39,548 nucleotides of DNA, taken from the NCBI RefSeq assembly GCF_030656255.1, contig NZ_JAUSOE010000135.1, positions 1 to 39,548 of the forward strand, given 5' to 3'. The notes under the pieces are model-generated. The model was given only the letters and a program-made list of their open reading frames with translations. It had not been told where the DNA came from and made no database searches. A program made the position numbers and the translations under genes. Source of the DNA: Brevundimonas sp. (GTDB taxonomy: Bacteria; Pseudomonadota; Alphaproteobacteria; Caulobacterales; Caulobacteraceae). The stretch's first letter is position 1. Each line of letters begins with the position of its first letter. Shown in pieces: positions 27,417 to 36,149 of this stretch.

Positions 27417-28253
27417 TTGAGCGCCGCGCGTCCCGACCGGACTCGGCGCTGGCCCCTGGCGGCCGCCTGCGTCGTCGCCAGCCATGCGGCCCTGGTGCTG
27501 GTCATGACAGCCGCGCGGCCGGAACCGCTCCCGACGCCCCATGAAGCGGCGGCGGTGATGGTCGAACTGGTCGAACCGCCGCCTCCGCCTGCCCCCATCC
27601 CCGCGCCCGATCCGGCCCCGACGCCCGACGCGCCGGCCGCAGCGGCTCAGACCCCGGCGCCGCCCAAACCCGCGCCCCAGATTCGACCGCCCGCCGTGGC
27701 CGCTGCGCGTCCCCGAAAGGTCATCGCCAAACCGCCGCCGGATGTCGAGCCCCTGCCCGCCGCCCCCGCGCCGCCGGGACCGCCCCTGCCCCTGCTGGGC
27801 GCGGCCCAGCTGGCCGGCGCCGCGACGGTTGGATCGGGTCCGGGCGGCGGAACGGGAAACGGCGTGGGCGGAGCCGGCGGGACGGGCGGATCCGGCGCCG
27901 GTTCAGGCTCGGGCGGCGGGACTTGCGACATGGTCCGCTGGGTTCAGGACGCCGTGCGCGACGACGCCGCCGTGCGCCGCGCCGTCATCGCCGCCAGCGA
28001 GGAGATGAACGCCTCAGGCCGCGCCATCCTGGTCTGGAACGGCGACTGGCTGCAGAGCCGCAACCAGTCCGGCAAGGGCTTGGCCGGCGTGCGTCAGGCC
28101 ATCGCCCTGGAGGTCGCCTTCGCGCCCGCCGAGTGCAAGACCCAACGGATGCGCGGCCTGGCCGTGCTGAAGCTGGAGGACGGCGCCGAAGGGGCGCGGA
28201 TCGCCTTGGGCAAGGGGAGCTGGCGCTGGTCGGATCTGCTGGGGGCGGGGTGA
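27417..28253 (+). CDS. TonB-like envelope protein with atypical C-terminal domain
   Basis: A 278-aa protein with TonB-like N-terminal architecture: basic N-terminus, one transmembrane helix (about 13-30), then a long Pro-rich span (about 38-135) and a Gly-rich linker (about 140-185). The C-terminal domain (about 188-278) starts CDMVRWVQDAVRDD and ends GKGSWRWSDLLGAG. It lacks the usual TonB C-terminal pattern and contains two cysteines, so its binding partner is unclear. The upstream-extended ATG (27327) uses AT-rich rare codons unlike the gene body; I prefer the TTG at 27417. The start choice is the weakest part of this call. Confidence 0.68.
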   Translation: MSAARPDRTRRWPLAAACVVASHAALVLVMTAARPEPLPTPHEAAAVMVELVEPPPPPAPIPAPDPAPTPDAPAAAAQTPAPPKPAPQIRPPAVAAARPRKVIAKPPPDVEPLPAAPAPPGPPLPLLGAAQLAGAATVGSGPGGGTGNGVGGAGGTGGSGAGSGSGGGTCDMVRWVQDAVRDDAAVRRAVIAASEEMNASGRAILVWNGDWLQSRNQSGKGLAGVRQAIALEVAFAPAECKTQRMRGLAVLKLEDGAEGARIALGKGSWRWSDLLGAG

Positions 28254-28274
28254 GAGGGGGCAGGCTGACGATTT

Positions 28275-28455
28275 TTCTTTCGTCATCCTCCGGCAAGCCG
28301 CGCCTTCGCGGCGCAGACCGGGGGACCCAGCGGCGCCGACGGCGAAATGGTTCAACAAGGCGAATCTCTGACGCTCGTGTCCGCGACAGGTTCGCGCTCT
28401 CGCGCGCCGCTGGGTCCCCCGGTCTCGCTGCGCTCGCCGGAGGATGACGAAAGAA
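28275..28455. repeat. Nested perfect inverted repeat, possible dispersed element
   Basis: A 181-base element between the TonB-like gene and the convergent ynfA-like gene. The outer arms (28275-28293 and 28437-28455) are perfect 19-bp inverted repeats; the inner arms (28315-28336 and 28404-28425) are perfect 22-bp inverted repeats. The intervening segments differ in length and sequence, and the central loop is about 67 bases. It has no coding capacity. It could act as a terminator-like structure or be a non-autonomous palindromic repeat. Confidence 0.85.
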
Positions 28456-28462
28456 GAAGAGG

Positions 28463-28786
28463 TTAGCCCCTCGGCCCGAACAGAATGATCCCCGCCCCGA
28501 CCAGACAGACCAGCCCGCCGATCAGGTCCCAACGATCCGGCGTCGTCTTCTCGACCACCGCCATCCAGACCAGAGAGGCGCAGATATAGACCCCGCCATA
28601 GGCCGCGAAGGCCCGCCCCGCCGCGTCGCTGGGGACCAGGGTCAGCAACCAGGCGAAGATGATCAGGCTGACCACGCCCGGCGCCAGCCACAGCGGCGAG
28701 CGGTCCAGCTTCAGCCAGGCCCAGAAGGCGAAACAGCCGGCGATCTCCGCCAGCGCCGCCAACGGATAGATCAGGGCCAGTTTCAT
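28463..28786 (-). CDS. YnfA/UPF0060-family membrane protein
   Basis: A 107-aa inner membrane protein with four transmembrane helices. The family marks are [35 protein letters not shown] and the final [20 protein letters not shown]. YnfA proteins resemble small multidrug resistance transporters but their substrate is not settled. The length matches the family. It is the last gene of a three-gene minus-strand operon (trmJ, a 76-aa unknown, this gene) joined by two ATGA overlaps. Confidence 0.93.
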   Translation of the reverse strand: MKLALIYPLAALAEIAGCFAFWAWLKLDRSPLWLAPGVVSLIIFAWLLTLVPSDAAGRAFAAYGGVYICASLVWMAVVEKTTPDRWDLIGGLVCLVGAGIILFGPRG

Positions 28787-29013
28787 GCACTCGCGTCCAT
28801 ATGTCGAGCGACGCGATCCACAACAGCCTGCTTCAGGCCGGATCGCGCATCGGAATCAAAATCCAATCCCTCGCCAGAGAAGACTAGGCGGGCGAAGGCT
28901 TCGGGAGATGCAGGAGGGCGGTCGACAAGTGCGTCATAGACTTCACCGTGCAGGCAGAAGCCGAGTTCGACGCACAGTTCGCGAAGCAGGGTCTCGACAG
29001 CCTCCGACGTCAT
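28783..29013 (-). CDS. 76-aa protein of an unknown family, copy B
   Basis: A small cytosolic protein with the core [14 protein letters not shown] and an acidic [16 protein letters not shown] region before a helical C-terminus. Its core motif matches the 74-aa product of 21425-21649 (L-C-x-E-x-G-x-C-L-H). It overlaps trmJ by ATGA at one end and the ynfA-like gene by ATGA at the other, so it is strictly co-translated in this operon. Function unknown. Confidence 0.74.
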   Translation of the reverse strand: MTSEAVETLLRELCVELGFCLHGEVYDALVDRPPASPEAFARLVFSGEGLDFDSDARSGLKQAVVDRVARHMDASA

Positions 29014-29798
29014 CGCTCCGGCTTCTCAGTCTTCGCCGCCCGTTCGGCCGCCAGCTTGGCCAGCACCCGTCCCCGCCCCTTGGCCAGGGCGTGGATGGCG
29101 CCGCGCATGGTGGCGACCTCCTGTTCGGAGAAGGCGGCGCGGCCCAGCATGACGCGCAGGTTCTGACTCATCGAACGCTTCTTCTCGGGCGGATAGAAGA
29201 AGCCGCCGCTTTCCAGCTCCTCCTCCAGATGTTCATACATCCCGACCAGCAGTTCGTTCGACGCTGGCGGCTCGCTGTCGCGGAAGCGGGGCGGCGGGGC
29301 GTCCAGGATCAGGGTGCGCCACTCATAGGCGTTGATCGCCACAGCCTGGGCCAGGTTCAGCGAGTGGTGTTTCGGATCGATGGGAATGGTGACGATGCCG
29401 GCGCACAGGGCGATGTCGGTCGTCTCCAGCCCCGCCCGCTCGCCGCCGAACAACAGGCCGGTCTTCAGGCCGGAGGCGGTGTCGTCATACAGGATGCGGC
29501 CCGCCTCGCGCGGCGTGCGGACCGGCTGGCGCGTCTCTCGCGGACGGGCCGTGGTGGCGAAGACGGTGTTCAGATCAGCGACAGCGTCCGAAACGCTGTC
29601 GAACACCCGCACCCCCTCCAGCACCCAGTCGGCGCCCGAGGCCATGGCCCAGGCCCGTTCTTGAGGCCAGCCGTCCCGCGGCGTGACCAGACGCAGATCC
29701 GACAGGCCGAAGTTGGCCATCACCCGCGCCACGGCGCCGATGTTCTCGGCCATCTGGGACTTGTCGAGGATGACGGCGGGGGGCGTGAGGTCGGACAT
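29010..29798 (-). CDS. trmJ: TrmJ-type tRNA 2'-O-methyltransferase
   Basis: A SpoU/TrmH (SPOUT) methyltransferase with the TrmJ layout; the family methylates the 2'-OH of nucleotide 32 of tRNA. Motif 1 is NIGAVARVMANFG near the N-terminus, motif 2 LLFGGERAGL and motif 3 NLAQAVAINAYEW form the trefoil-knot SAM site. A C-terminal helical extension after about residue 170 is typical of TrmJ. I use the ATG at 29798 (262 aa); an in-frame GTG at 29807 gives three more residues. It is the first gene of the operon with the 76-aa unknown and the ynfA-like gene. Confidence 0.92.
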   Translation of the reverse strand: MSDLTPPAVILDKSQMAENIGAVARVMANFGLSDLRLVTPRDGWPQERAWAMASGADWVLEGVRVFDSVSDAVADLNTVFATTARPRETRQPVRTPREAGRILYDDTASGLKTGLLFGGERAGLETTDIALCAGIVTIPIDPKHHSLNLAQAVAINAYEWRTLILDAPPPRFRDSEPPASNELLVGMYEHLEEELESGGFFYPPEKKRSMSQNLRVMLGRAAFSEQEVATMRGAIHALAKGRGRVLAKLAAERAAKTEKPER

Positions 29799-29860
29799 TC
29801 GATGCACATACTCTTTCCGCTCATCCCGGCTTTAGCCGAGATGAGCGGGCTAGAAGAAAG

Positions 29861-30877
29861 TCAGTCCTCACCGACCATGGCGATCCACGGATCGGTGGTC
29901 CCGGCCTCGACCTCGGCGACCTTGACGGCGGGCCAACCGATGGAGGCGTCGGCCGAAGCGATCCAGGCGGCGGCGATGAAATCACGCAGTTCGGCCGCGC
30001 CCGCCGCCAATCGTTCGTTGACGAAGGCCGCGCCGCGCGGGTCGCTGTCGCGGAAGCCACCCGCCTTCTCCAGACGATAGAAGGGGACCACCGTGCCCAG
30101 GGTCGTGGTCAGATAGGCGACGGTGCGGCCCTTGACGTCGAAACCCTCCAGGTCGGCGGCCGGCATGGTCGCCTCGATAGTGTCCAGACGGGCGACGCGG
30201 CTGGCGAAGGCGCCTTCGAACTGGCCATGGGTCTGGCGCGAATTGGTGAAGCCCTCCGGGTTCGGATACTCGCCCCAGCCATTGTAGTGGATGGTCGTGT
30301 GGTGCGGCTGGGACCCGTCGCCGACATAATGGCCCATAACCCCGATGTCGCGCAGGATCAGGGCCTCGCGGCGCAGGCGGTCGGCCCGGTACCAGGCCTG
30401 GCGCTCCATATTCGTCTCGCGCTTTTCGGCCGCGTTCAGCACGCGCCAATAGGCGAAGTCGCGACCCAGGTTCTGCCAGGCGTCGATCATGGCGTAGGGC
30501 AGATAGCCGGCCACATCGACGCTCAGCCCGGCCTGGGTCAGGGCCGTGTCGTAGTCCGACTTCAGACGCGGCAACTCGGCCAGGGCCATGCCCCGCTGGT
30601 CGAAGACCCGGCCCTGGTCGTCCAGGTCGATGAAGTGGGCGGTATCGCGTTCACGGTCATGCGGCTGGCCGGCGCCCTTCCAGCGGTCGGGCTCACGCGC
30701 CAGTTCGCCGACGTCGGCGATGGCGCCGGGCGTCTTCAGGAAGGCGGGCATGTCGGCCGGCAGGGCGCGCATCGCGGCGATCCCAATGAGCCGGTGGCCG
30801 GTGTTGCCCCAGGCGTCGACCACGGCGGGCGTGGCCACGGCGACGAGGGCCAGGGCGGCGATGACGAGACGTTTCAT
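29861..30877 (-). CDS. S1/P1-family single-strand nuclease
   Basis: An exported zinc nuclease of the S1/P1 family, 338 aa. The signal ends VVDA, and the mature N-terminus WGNTGH provides the zinc-binding Trp and His that mark the family. Other marks are TAHFIDLDD and MGHYVGDGSQPHHTTIHYN, containing His and Asp ligands. Such enzymes cut single-stranded DNA or RNA and remove 3' phosphates, acting in the periplasm or outside the cell. I use the ATG at 30877; a TTG three codons upstream is possible but sits too near GAGG. Confidence 0.9.
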   Translation of the reverse strand: MKRLVIAALALVAVATPAVVDAWGNTGHRLIGIAAMRALPADMPAFLKTPGAIADVGELAREPDRWKGAGQPHDRERDTAHFIDLDDQGRVFDQRGMALAELPRLKSDYDTALTQAGLSVDVAGYLPYAMIDAWQNLGRDFAYWRVLNAAEKRETNMERQAWYRADRLRREALILRDIGVMGHYVGDGSQPHHTTIHYNGWGEYPNPEGFTNSRQTHGQFEGAFASRVARLDTIEATMPAADLEGFDVKGRTVAYLTTTLGTVVPFYRLEKAGGFRDSDPRGAAFVNERLAAGAAELRDFIAAAWIASADASIGWPAVKVAEVEAGTTDPWIAMVGED

Positions 30878-31096
30878 GACGGACAAACCTCGGTGAGATC
30901 ACGCCCGTCTAACGTATCCTTGATCGGCTCTCCAGCCCGCCGGGGTGGCGATCACACCACAAACGCCTAGATTAGGCGGGCTCCCCGCTCCTTTCATTCC
31001 TACAGGCGCCACAGCCGTCGGGGAGCGATGACGTGATTGCGTCGTCGCCGTCCTTGCACGGCATAAGTGGACGCCAGATCGAAAGGACCACGCACC

Positions 31097-31720
31097 ATGC
31101 GCGCGCCCCGCCTTGCTCTTTTTGCTTCCGCCGCCGCCCTGCTGACCGCCGCCGGCGCATATGCTCAAACCCCTTATGAAGCCTCGGGCCAGACCGCCCC
31201 GAGCGCAGCGCCGGCTCCCGCCGCCGACTTCACCGACGAAGAATTGCGCAAATACGACGCCGCCATCACCCGGGTGCGTGCGGTCAGCGACACCCTGAAC
31301 GGCGCCCAGCCGACGCCGGAACAGCAGGCCGAAATGGCGGCTGCGGTTCAGGACTCCGGCCTTGAGGTCGTGCGCTTCAACGCCATCTCCACCGCCGCCG
31401 CCGAAAGCCCGGTGATCAACGCCCGCATCAACGCCATGAAGGCGCCGAAGCCCGCCCCCGGATCGGTCGCAGCCGGCGTCAGCGATGCTGAACTGCGCCA
31501 GTTCGTCGAAGCCATGACCCAGATTCGCGCCGTCACCGCCAATGTCCAGAACGGTCAGGCCACTCCCGAACAGAGCGCCCAGTTGACGGCGGCCGTCGAG
31601 GGTTCTGGCCTGGCCGTTGATCGCTTCAACGCGGTCGCCACCGCCGTGTCCCAGGACCCCGGCCTGCGGGCCCGGGCCGAGTTGATCGGGGCGCAACAAC
31701 AGGAGGCCGGCGCCCAATAG
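31097..31720 (+). CDS. Exported protein with two DUF4168-like repeats
   Basis: A 207-aa protein with a signal peptide ending GAYAQ. It contains two clear tandem copies of one domain: residues 45-111 (FTDEELRKYDAAITRVRAVS, PEQQAEM, GLEVVRFNAIS) and 128-197 (VSDAELRQFVEAMTQIRAVT, PEQSAQL, GLAVDRFNAVAT). Each resembles DUF4168, a helical domain of unknown function that usually occurs once. The copies align without gaps over most of their length, implying internal duplication. It should be periplasmic. An AGGA sequence precedes the ATG by about 10 bases. It is convergent with the Kef antiporter gene, four bases away. Confidence 0.85.
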   Translation: MRAPRLALFASAAALLTAAGAYAQTPYEASGQTAPSAAPAPAADFTDEELRKYDAAITRVRAVSDTLNGAQPTPEQQAEMAAAVQDSGLEVVRFNAISTAAAESPVINARINAMKAPKPAPGSVAAGVSDAELRQFVEAMTQIRAVTANVQNGQATPEQSAQLTAAVEGSGLAVDRFNAVATAVSQDPGLRARAELIGAQQQEAGAQ

Positions 31721-31724
31721 GGCG

Positions 31725-33587
31725 TCAGGTCTCGGCGGTTTCGCGCTGCGTGTCCGGCGCGGCCGGACCCGCCTCGTCCTCGTTCAACAGCCGGCCTTCG
31801 CGGCGCGGCTTCACATAGGGGGCCGGCTGCGGCGTCGGCATATTGCCGCGCATCAGCTGGCGGCCGGCCTTGATCCCGCCGGTCAGTTGCAGGTCCAGAC
31901 GGGACTCGTCGCGACGGCGGACGTCGCCGATGGTCTCGGCCGCCTGGCCTTCGTCCATGCCCAGCTCGATCAGGGCGCGTTCGCCGAACTTCAACGCCGA
32001 CTCGAAGGTCTCGCGGATTTGGTAATCGACCCCGGCCTGGATCAGGCGCATCGAATGGCCCCGGTCGAAGGCGCGGGCCATGATCTTGGTCGTCGGGAAC
32101 TCGGATTTGACCAGTTCGACGATCCGGTCGGCCACCTCGGGTTTGTCGACGCAGACCAGGACGATCTCGGCCTCGTCCGCGCCCGACGCCCGTAGGGTGT
32201 GCAGTTGGGCGCCGTCGCCGTAATAGACCTTGAATCCGAACTGGGAGGCGGCCTGGATCATCTCGACGTCGTTCTCGATGATCGAGACGTCCACATCCCG
32301 CGCCAGCAGCGGCTGGGACACGACTTGGGCGAACCGGCCGAAGCCGATGATCAGGACCTGACCGCGCAAGTCCTTGGCGAAGTCCACGCCCTCGGCGTCC
32401 TCGGCCGACAGGGTCGGCTTGGGCAGCAGGCGCTGGGTCATCAGACTGGTCAACGGCGTCAGGGCCATGGACAGGATGACGATGGCCGACAGCATGGCCC
32501 CGACCTGGGCGTCGAACAGACCCGCCGTCACCGCCGCGCCATACAGGACGAAGGCGAACTCGCCGCCCTGGGCGAACAGGGCCGCCCGCTCGACCGCCTC
32601 GTGGTGCGAGGCCTTGAACAGGCGGGCGACCCCATAAATGCCCAGCGCCTTGACCGCCATGAAGGCGACCACCCCGCCGACGACCAGACGCCAGTCGGCG
32701 ACCACCACCGACAGGTCCAGCGACATCCCGACGCTGAGGAAGAACAAGCCCAGCAGGATGGCGCGGAAGGGCTCCACATCCGCTTCCAGCTGATGCCGGA
32801 AGGTCGATTCCGACAGCAGCACACCGGCCAGGAAGGCGCCCATGGCCATGGACAGCCCGCCCAGCGACATGGCCCAGGCCGCGCCGACCACGACCAGCAG
32901 GGCCGCCGCCGTCATCACCTCGCGCCCGCCGTAGCGGGCCAGCAGGCGGAAGATCGGATTGACCAGATATTTGCCGGCCGTCAGCACGCCGGCGACCGCC
33001 GCCACCGCCAAGCCGATGGTCTGCCACAGGGGCGGCGCCTGTTCGTTCGCCACGCCCAGGACGGAGGCCAGGATGGCGACGATGGCCAGCAGGGGTACGA
33101 TGGCCAGGTCTTCCAGCAATAGGATGGACACCGACCGTTGGCCCGGCCCGCCGGCGATCTCGCCCCGCTCCTCCAGCATCTGCATGATGACGGCGGTGGA
33201 CGACAGGACGAAGCCCATGGCCCCGACGAAGGCGACCGGGGCGGAAAAGCCCGCCAGCATGGCGGTCAGGGTCAGGATCAGGCCGCAGAACAGAACCTGG
33301 GCAGCGCCCAGGCCGAAGATCTCTTTCCTCAGCCCCCACAGGCGTTTGGGCCGCATCTCCAGCCCGATGATGAACAGGAAGATGACCACGCCGAACTCGG
33401 CGACGTGCAGGATGGTCTCGGGCTCCTGAAACAGTTTCAGCCCGAACGGCCCGATGGCCAGACCCGCCGCCAGATAGCCGAGCACGGAGCCCAGCCCGAC
33501 ACGCTTGAACACCGGCACGGCGATGACGCCCGCCGCCAGCAGGGCCGCCGCCGCGCCCAGATCCAGTCCCGTCGTCGCCTCGGCCAT
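31725..33587 (-). CDS. Kef-type CPA2 monovalent cation:proton antiporter with TrkA-N domain
   Basis: A 620-aa inner membrane transporter. The N-terminal CPA2 (Na/H exchanger) domain spans about residues 5-390 with some 12 helices and the family segments GYLAAGLAIGPFGL, FGVVIFLFIIGLEM and LLLEDLAIVPLL (with the ED pair). A cytosolic TrkA-N/KTN domain follows from about residue 408 (VLIIGFGRFAQVVSQPLL), which binds NAD(H) or other nucleotides. It resembles KefB/KefC; glutathione gating is possible but not shown. The ATG at 33587 follows AAGGGG; an ATG eight codons upstream is less likely. Confidence 0.94.
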   Translation of the reverse strand: MAEATTGLDLGAAAALLAAGVIAVPVFKRVGLGSVLGYLAAGLAIGPFGLKLFQEPETILHVAEFGVVIFLFIIGLEMRPKRLWGLRKEIFGLGAAQVLFCGLILTLTAMLAGFSAPVAFVGAMGFVLSSTAVIMQMLEERGEIAGGPGQRSVSILLLEDLAIVPLLAIVAILASVLGVANEQAPPLWQTIGLAVAAVAGVLTAGKYLVNPIFRLLARYGGREVMTAAALLVVVGAAWAMSLGGLSMAMGAFLAGVLLSESTFRHQLEADVEPFRAILLGLFFLSVGMSLDLSVVVADWRLVVGGVVAFMAVKALGIYGVARLFKASHHEAVERAALFAQGGEFAFVLYGAAVTAGLFDAQVGAMLSAIVILSMALTPLTSLMTQRLLPKPTLSAEDAEGVDFAKDLRGQVLIIGFGRFAQVVSQPLLARDVDVSIIENDVEMIQAASQFGFKVYYGDGAQLHTLRASGADEAEIVLVCVDKPEVADRIVELVKSEFPTTKIMARAFDRGHSMRLIQAGVDYQIRETFESALKFGERALIELGMDEGQAAETIGDVRRRDESRLDLQLTGGIKAGRQLMRGNMPTPQPAPYVKPRREGRLLNEDEAGPAAPDTQRETAET

Positions 33588-33747
33588 CGTCACCCCTTCG
33601 CTCGACTCCATTGTGGGGGCGAAGCCGTCGGATTGCGAGATGGCGCCGATGACACGATCACGAATGGAGCAGGAACAAGCAACTGGATCGCCACAGTTTC
33701 GCCTCAGGCCGCAAGCGGAGTAGCGTCAAGAACAACCGGAGGAAGCC

Positions 33748-35586
33748 ATGTCGCGTCTCGTCAGGATCGCCGCCGTCGCCGCCCTGGGCCTGTCCGTCGC
33801 CGCACCGCCGGTCACGGTTCCGACCTTCGCCCTGGCCCAACCCCAACGCCCGTCATTGGATGGCGAAGCCACGCCGGCCGCCTGTGCGCCCTTGGGCTTT
33901 GTCCTGTCCCCACCGGCCGAACCGATGCGACGTCTGACCACTCCCGCCCGGCCAACGCCGATCACGGCCCCGTCCCAGAGCCGCGTCGAGGGCGGCGCGC
34001 CCCCGCCTCCTCCACCGCCGCCGCCTCCCCCTCCTGCAGCCCCGCCCGCGCCGATGCGCCCGGCGGTGGTCGCCGCGACACCGGGGCAGGCTCCGCTCAA
34101 CGCCGTGGTCGTGACCGGATCGCGCATCATGCCCGGCGCACAGGCCCCCTCCGACACCGAAGCCTATCCAGACGCCACGCCCAATCCGGTCAAGCGAACC
34201 AGCGACCAGCCGGTCTCCACCTTCTCGATCGACGTGGACACAGCCGCCTATTCGAATGTCCGCCGCTTCATCGACGAGGGCCGCAGCCCCCCGGCGGACG
34301 CGGTGCGGGTCGAGGAGTTGATCAACGCCTTCGACTATGGCTACGCCCGCCCGACGTCCCAGGCTCGACCTTTTGCCATCACCACCGCGGTCGCCGCTTC
34401 GCCCTGGGCAGACGGCCGCCAGATCGTCCACATCGGCTTGCAGGGTTATGAGCTGCCGCAGGGCGAGCAGCGGCCGCTGAACCTGACCTTCCTGGTCGAT
34501 GTGTCGGGCTCGATGCGCAGCCCGGACAAGCTGGACCTGGCCAAACAGGCGATGAACCTGGCCATCGACCGGCTGCGGCCACAGGATACCCTGTCGGTCA
34601 CCTATTACGCCGAGGGCGCGGGCACGACCCTGCAGCCCACACCCGGCGATCAGAAGCTGAAGATGCGCTGCGCCGTCGCCAGCCTGAACGCCTCCGGCGG
34701 GACGGCCGGCGCGACCGGCATGACCAACGCCTATGACCAGGCCCAGGCCAGTTTCGCGCGCGACAAGGTCAACCGCATCCTGATGTTCACCGACGGCGAC
34801 TTCAATGTCGGCGTGACAGACAATAAGCGGCTGGAAGACTATGTCGCCGAAAAGCGCGGGACCGGCGTCTATCTGTCGGTCTACGGCTTTGGGCGCGGCA
34901 ACTATCAGGACGCGCGGATGCAGACCATCGCCCAAGCCGGCAATGGGGTTGCGGCCTATGTGGGCGACCTGCGCGACGCGCGGCGTCTGTTCGGCCCAAT
35001 GTTCGACAAGGGCGCCTTCCCCATCGCCGACGACGTCAAGATCCAGGTCGAGTTCAATCCCGCCCGCGTCGCCGAATGGCGGCTGATCGGCTACGAAACC
35101 CGTCTGCTGAACGAGGCGGACTTCGCCAACGACCGGATCGACGCGGGCGAGGTCGGATCGGGGGCCAGCGTCACGGCCCTGTACGAGATCACCCCGGTCG
35201 GCGGCCCGACCCAGGTTCCCGAGCGCCGGTATCCGGACAACCGGATCGGCGTGGGCGGCGGCGATCCGAACGGCGAAATCGGCTTCATCCAGGTCCGCTA
35301 CAAACAGCCGGGCGGCAGCCGGTCGGACCTGATCCAGCAGCCTCTGACCAATCGCGCCGCCGGCCCCGTCAGCGCCCAACCGCCCGAGGCCACGCGATGG
35401 GCCCTGGCCGTGGCCGCCTTCGGCCAGAAGCTGCGCAACGATCCGTGGATGGGCCCCGACTACGGCTGGGATCAGGTGCTGGCCCAGGCCCAGGGCGCGC
35501 GCGGCGAGGATCCCTGGGGCGACCGGGCCGAGTTCGTCCAGTTGGTGCGCGCGGCCAAGGACCTGCCTGAACGCCGCGCGCCTTAA
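33748..35586 (+). CDS. YfbK-like von Willebrand factor A protein with TonB-box-like segment
   Basis: A 612-aa exported protein. A signal peptide ends FALAQ. A run of 12 prolines (about 85-96) lies in a low-complexity linker, then VVVTGSRIMPG at about 119-129. The middle holds the family N-terminal domain (STFSIDVDTAAYSNVRRFI) and a vWA domain with the MIDAS motif DVSGSM near 251 and FTDGDFNVG. The C-terminus (IGFIQVRYKQPGG onward) fits DUF3520. vWA domains bind protein partners through a metal. It is divergent from the Kef gene. An intrinsic terminator follows. Confidence 0.9.
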   Translation: MSRLVRIAAVAALGLSVAAPPVTVPTFALAQPQRPSLDGEATPAACAPLGFVLSPPAEPMRRLTTPARPTPITAPSQSRVEGGAPPPPPPPPPPPPAAPPAPMRPAVVAATPGQAPLNAVVVTGSRIMPGAQAPSDTEAYPDATPNPVKRTSDQPVSTFSIDVDTAAYSNVRRFIDEGRSPPADAVRVEELINAFDYGYARPTSQARPFAITTAVAASPWADGRQIVHIGLQGYELPQGEQRPLNLTFLVDVSGSMRSPDKLDLAKQAMNLAIDRLRPQDTLSVTYYAEGAGTTLQPTPGDQKLKMRCAVASLNASGGTAGATGMTNAYDQAQASFARDKVNRILMFTDGDFNVGVTDNKRLEDYVAEKRGTGVYLSVYGFGRGNYQDARMQTIAQAGNGVAAYVGDLRDARRLFGPMFDKGAFPIADDVKIQVEFNPARVAEWRLIGYETRLLNEADFANDRIDAGEVGSGASVTALYEITPVGGPTQVPERRYPDNRIGVGGGDPNGEIGFIQVRYKQPGGSRSDLIQQPLTNRAAGPVSAQPPEATRWALAVAAFGQKLRNDPWMGPDYGWDQVLAQAQGARGEDPWGDRAEFVQLVRAAKDLPERRAP

Positions 35587-35623
35587 GGCCGAGCGGCGCC
35601 GAGCGGGCGCACGGCGGCGGAAC

Positions 35624-35645
35624 CCCGCCGTGCCCGGCGGGTTTT
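35624..35645 (+). terminator. Rho-independent terminator after the vWA gene
   Basis: A seven-bp all-GC stem (35624-35630 with 35635-35641) with a TGCC loop, followed directly by TTTT (35642-35645), about 40 bases after the vWA stop. A competing 9-bp hairpin starts at 35609. Confidence 0.72.
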
Positions 35646-35675
35646 CACGGTGACGCTACACCACAGGAGACCGCC

Positions 35676-36083
35676 ATGAAGATCCGCGACGTCATGACCA
35701 AGGATGTCCACCTCGCCCGCCCCGGCGACACGCTTCAGGAGGTCGCCGCCCGGATGGCCAAGGGGGATTTCGGCTTCGTGCCCGTGGCCGACGGCGACCA
35801 GTTGATCGGCGCCATCACCGACCGCGACATCGTCGTGCGCGCCATTGCCGCTGGTGCGTCGCCGACCGCGCCTGTGGTCGAATACATCACTCGCGATCCG
35901 CAGACGGTGCTGGACACCGACGATCTGAAATCCGTGCTGGACCTTATGGGGTCGCGCCAGATCCGCCGCGCACCGGTGGTGGACAAGCATGGCCGCATCG
36001 TCGGGGTCATCTCGCTGGGCGACCTGTCGACCCGGGTGAAGGAGAAATACGCCGGCGAGACGCTGGAGAGCATCTCGCGTTAA
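35676..36083 (+). CDS. CBS-pair domain protein
   Basis: A 135-residue cytosolic protein consisting of two CBS domains and nothing else. The first covers about 1-60 (MKIRDVMTKDVHLARPGDTL, FGFVPVADGDQLIGAITDRD) and the second about 68-128 (VVEYITRDPQTVLDTDDLKS, RRAPVVDKHGRIVGVISLGD). CBS pairs bind adenosyl nucleotides and often regulate neighbouring enzymes or act as stand-alone stress proteins. No partner is clear here. CAGGAG precedes the ATG. Confidence 0.94.
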   Translation: MKIRDVMTKDVHLARPGDTLQEVAARMAKGDFGFVPVADGDQLIGAITDRDIVVRAIAAGASPTAPVVEYITRDPQTVLDTDDLKSVLDLMGSRQIRRAPVVDKHGRIVGVISLGDLSTRVKEKYAGETLESISR

Positions 36084-36149
36084 CCCTCCCCCCTCACCAC
36101 GCGCTAACCGGCGTGCGTCATTCTGCGCCCTGAACGGTGGGAGATCAGA

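Noticed and set aside
27124-27420. 98-codon plus-strand frame ahead of the TonB-like gene
   Set aside because: AT-rich with rare codons, no ribosome binding site, no recognisable product. Treated as intergenic.
31555-33339. Long minus-strand open frame of 594 codons
   Set aside because: It is an off-frame shadow of the Kef-type antiporter gene (31725-33587), created by high GC. Its translation is Arg/Gly-rich low complexity without domains.
33990-34060. 12-proline run in the vWA gene as a frameshift or phase-variable tract
   Set aside because: The codons are mixed CCG, CCT and CCC, so it is not a simple repeat prone to slippage, and the frame is open on both sides.
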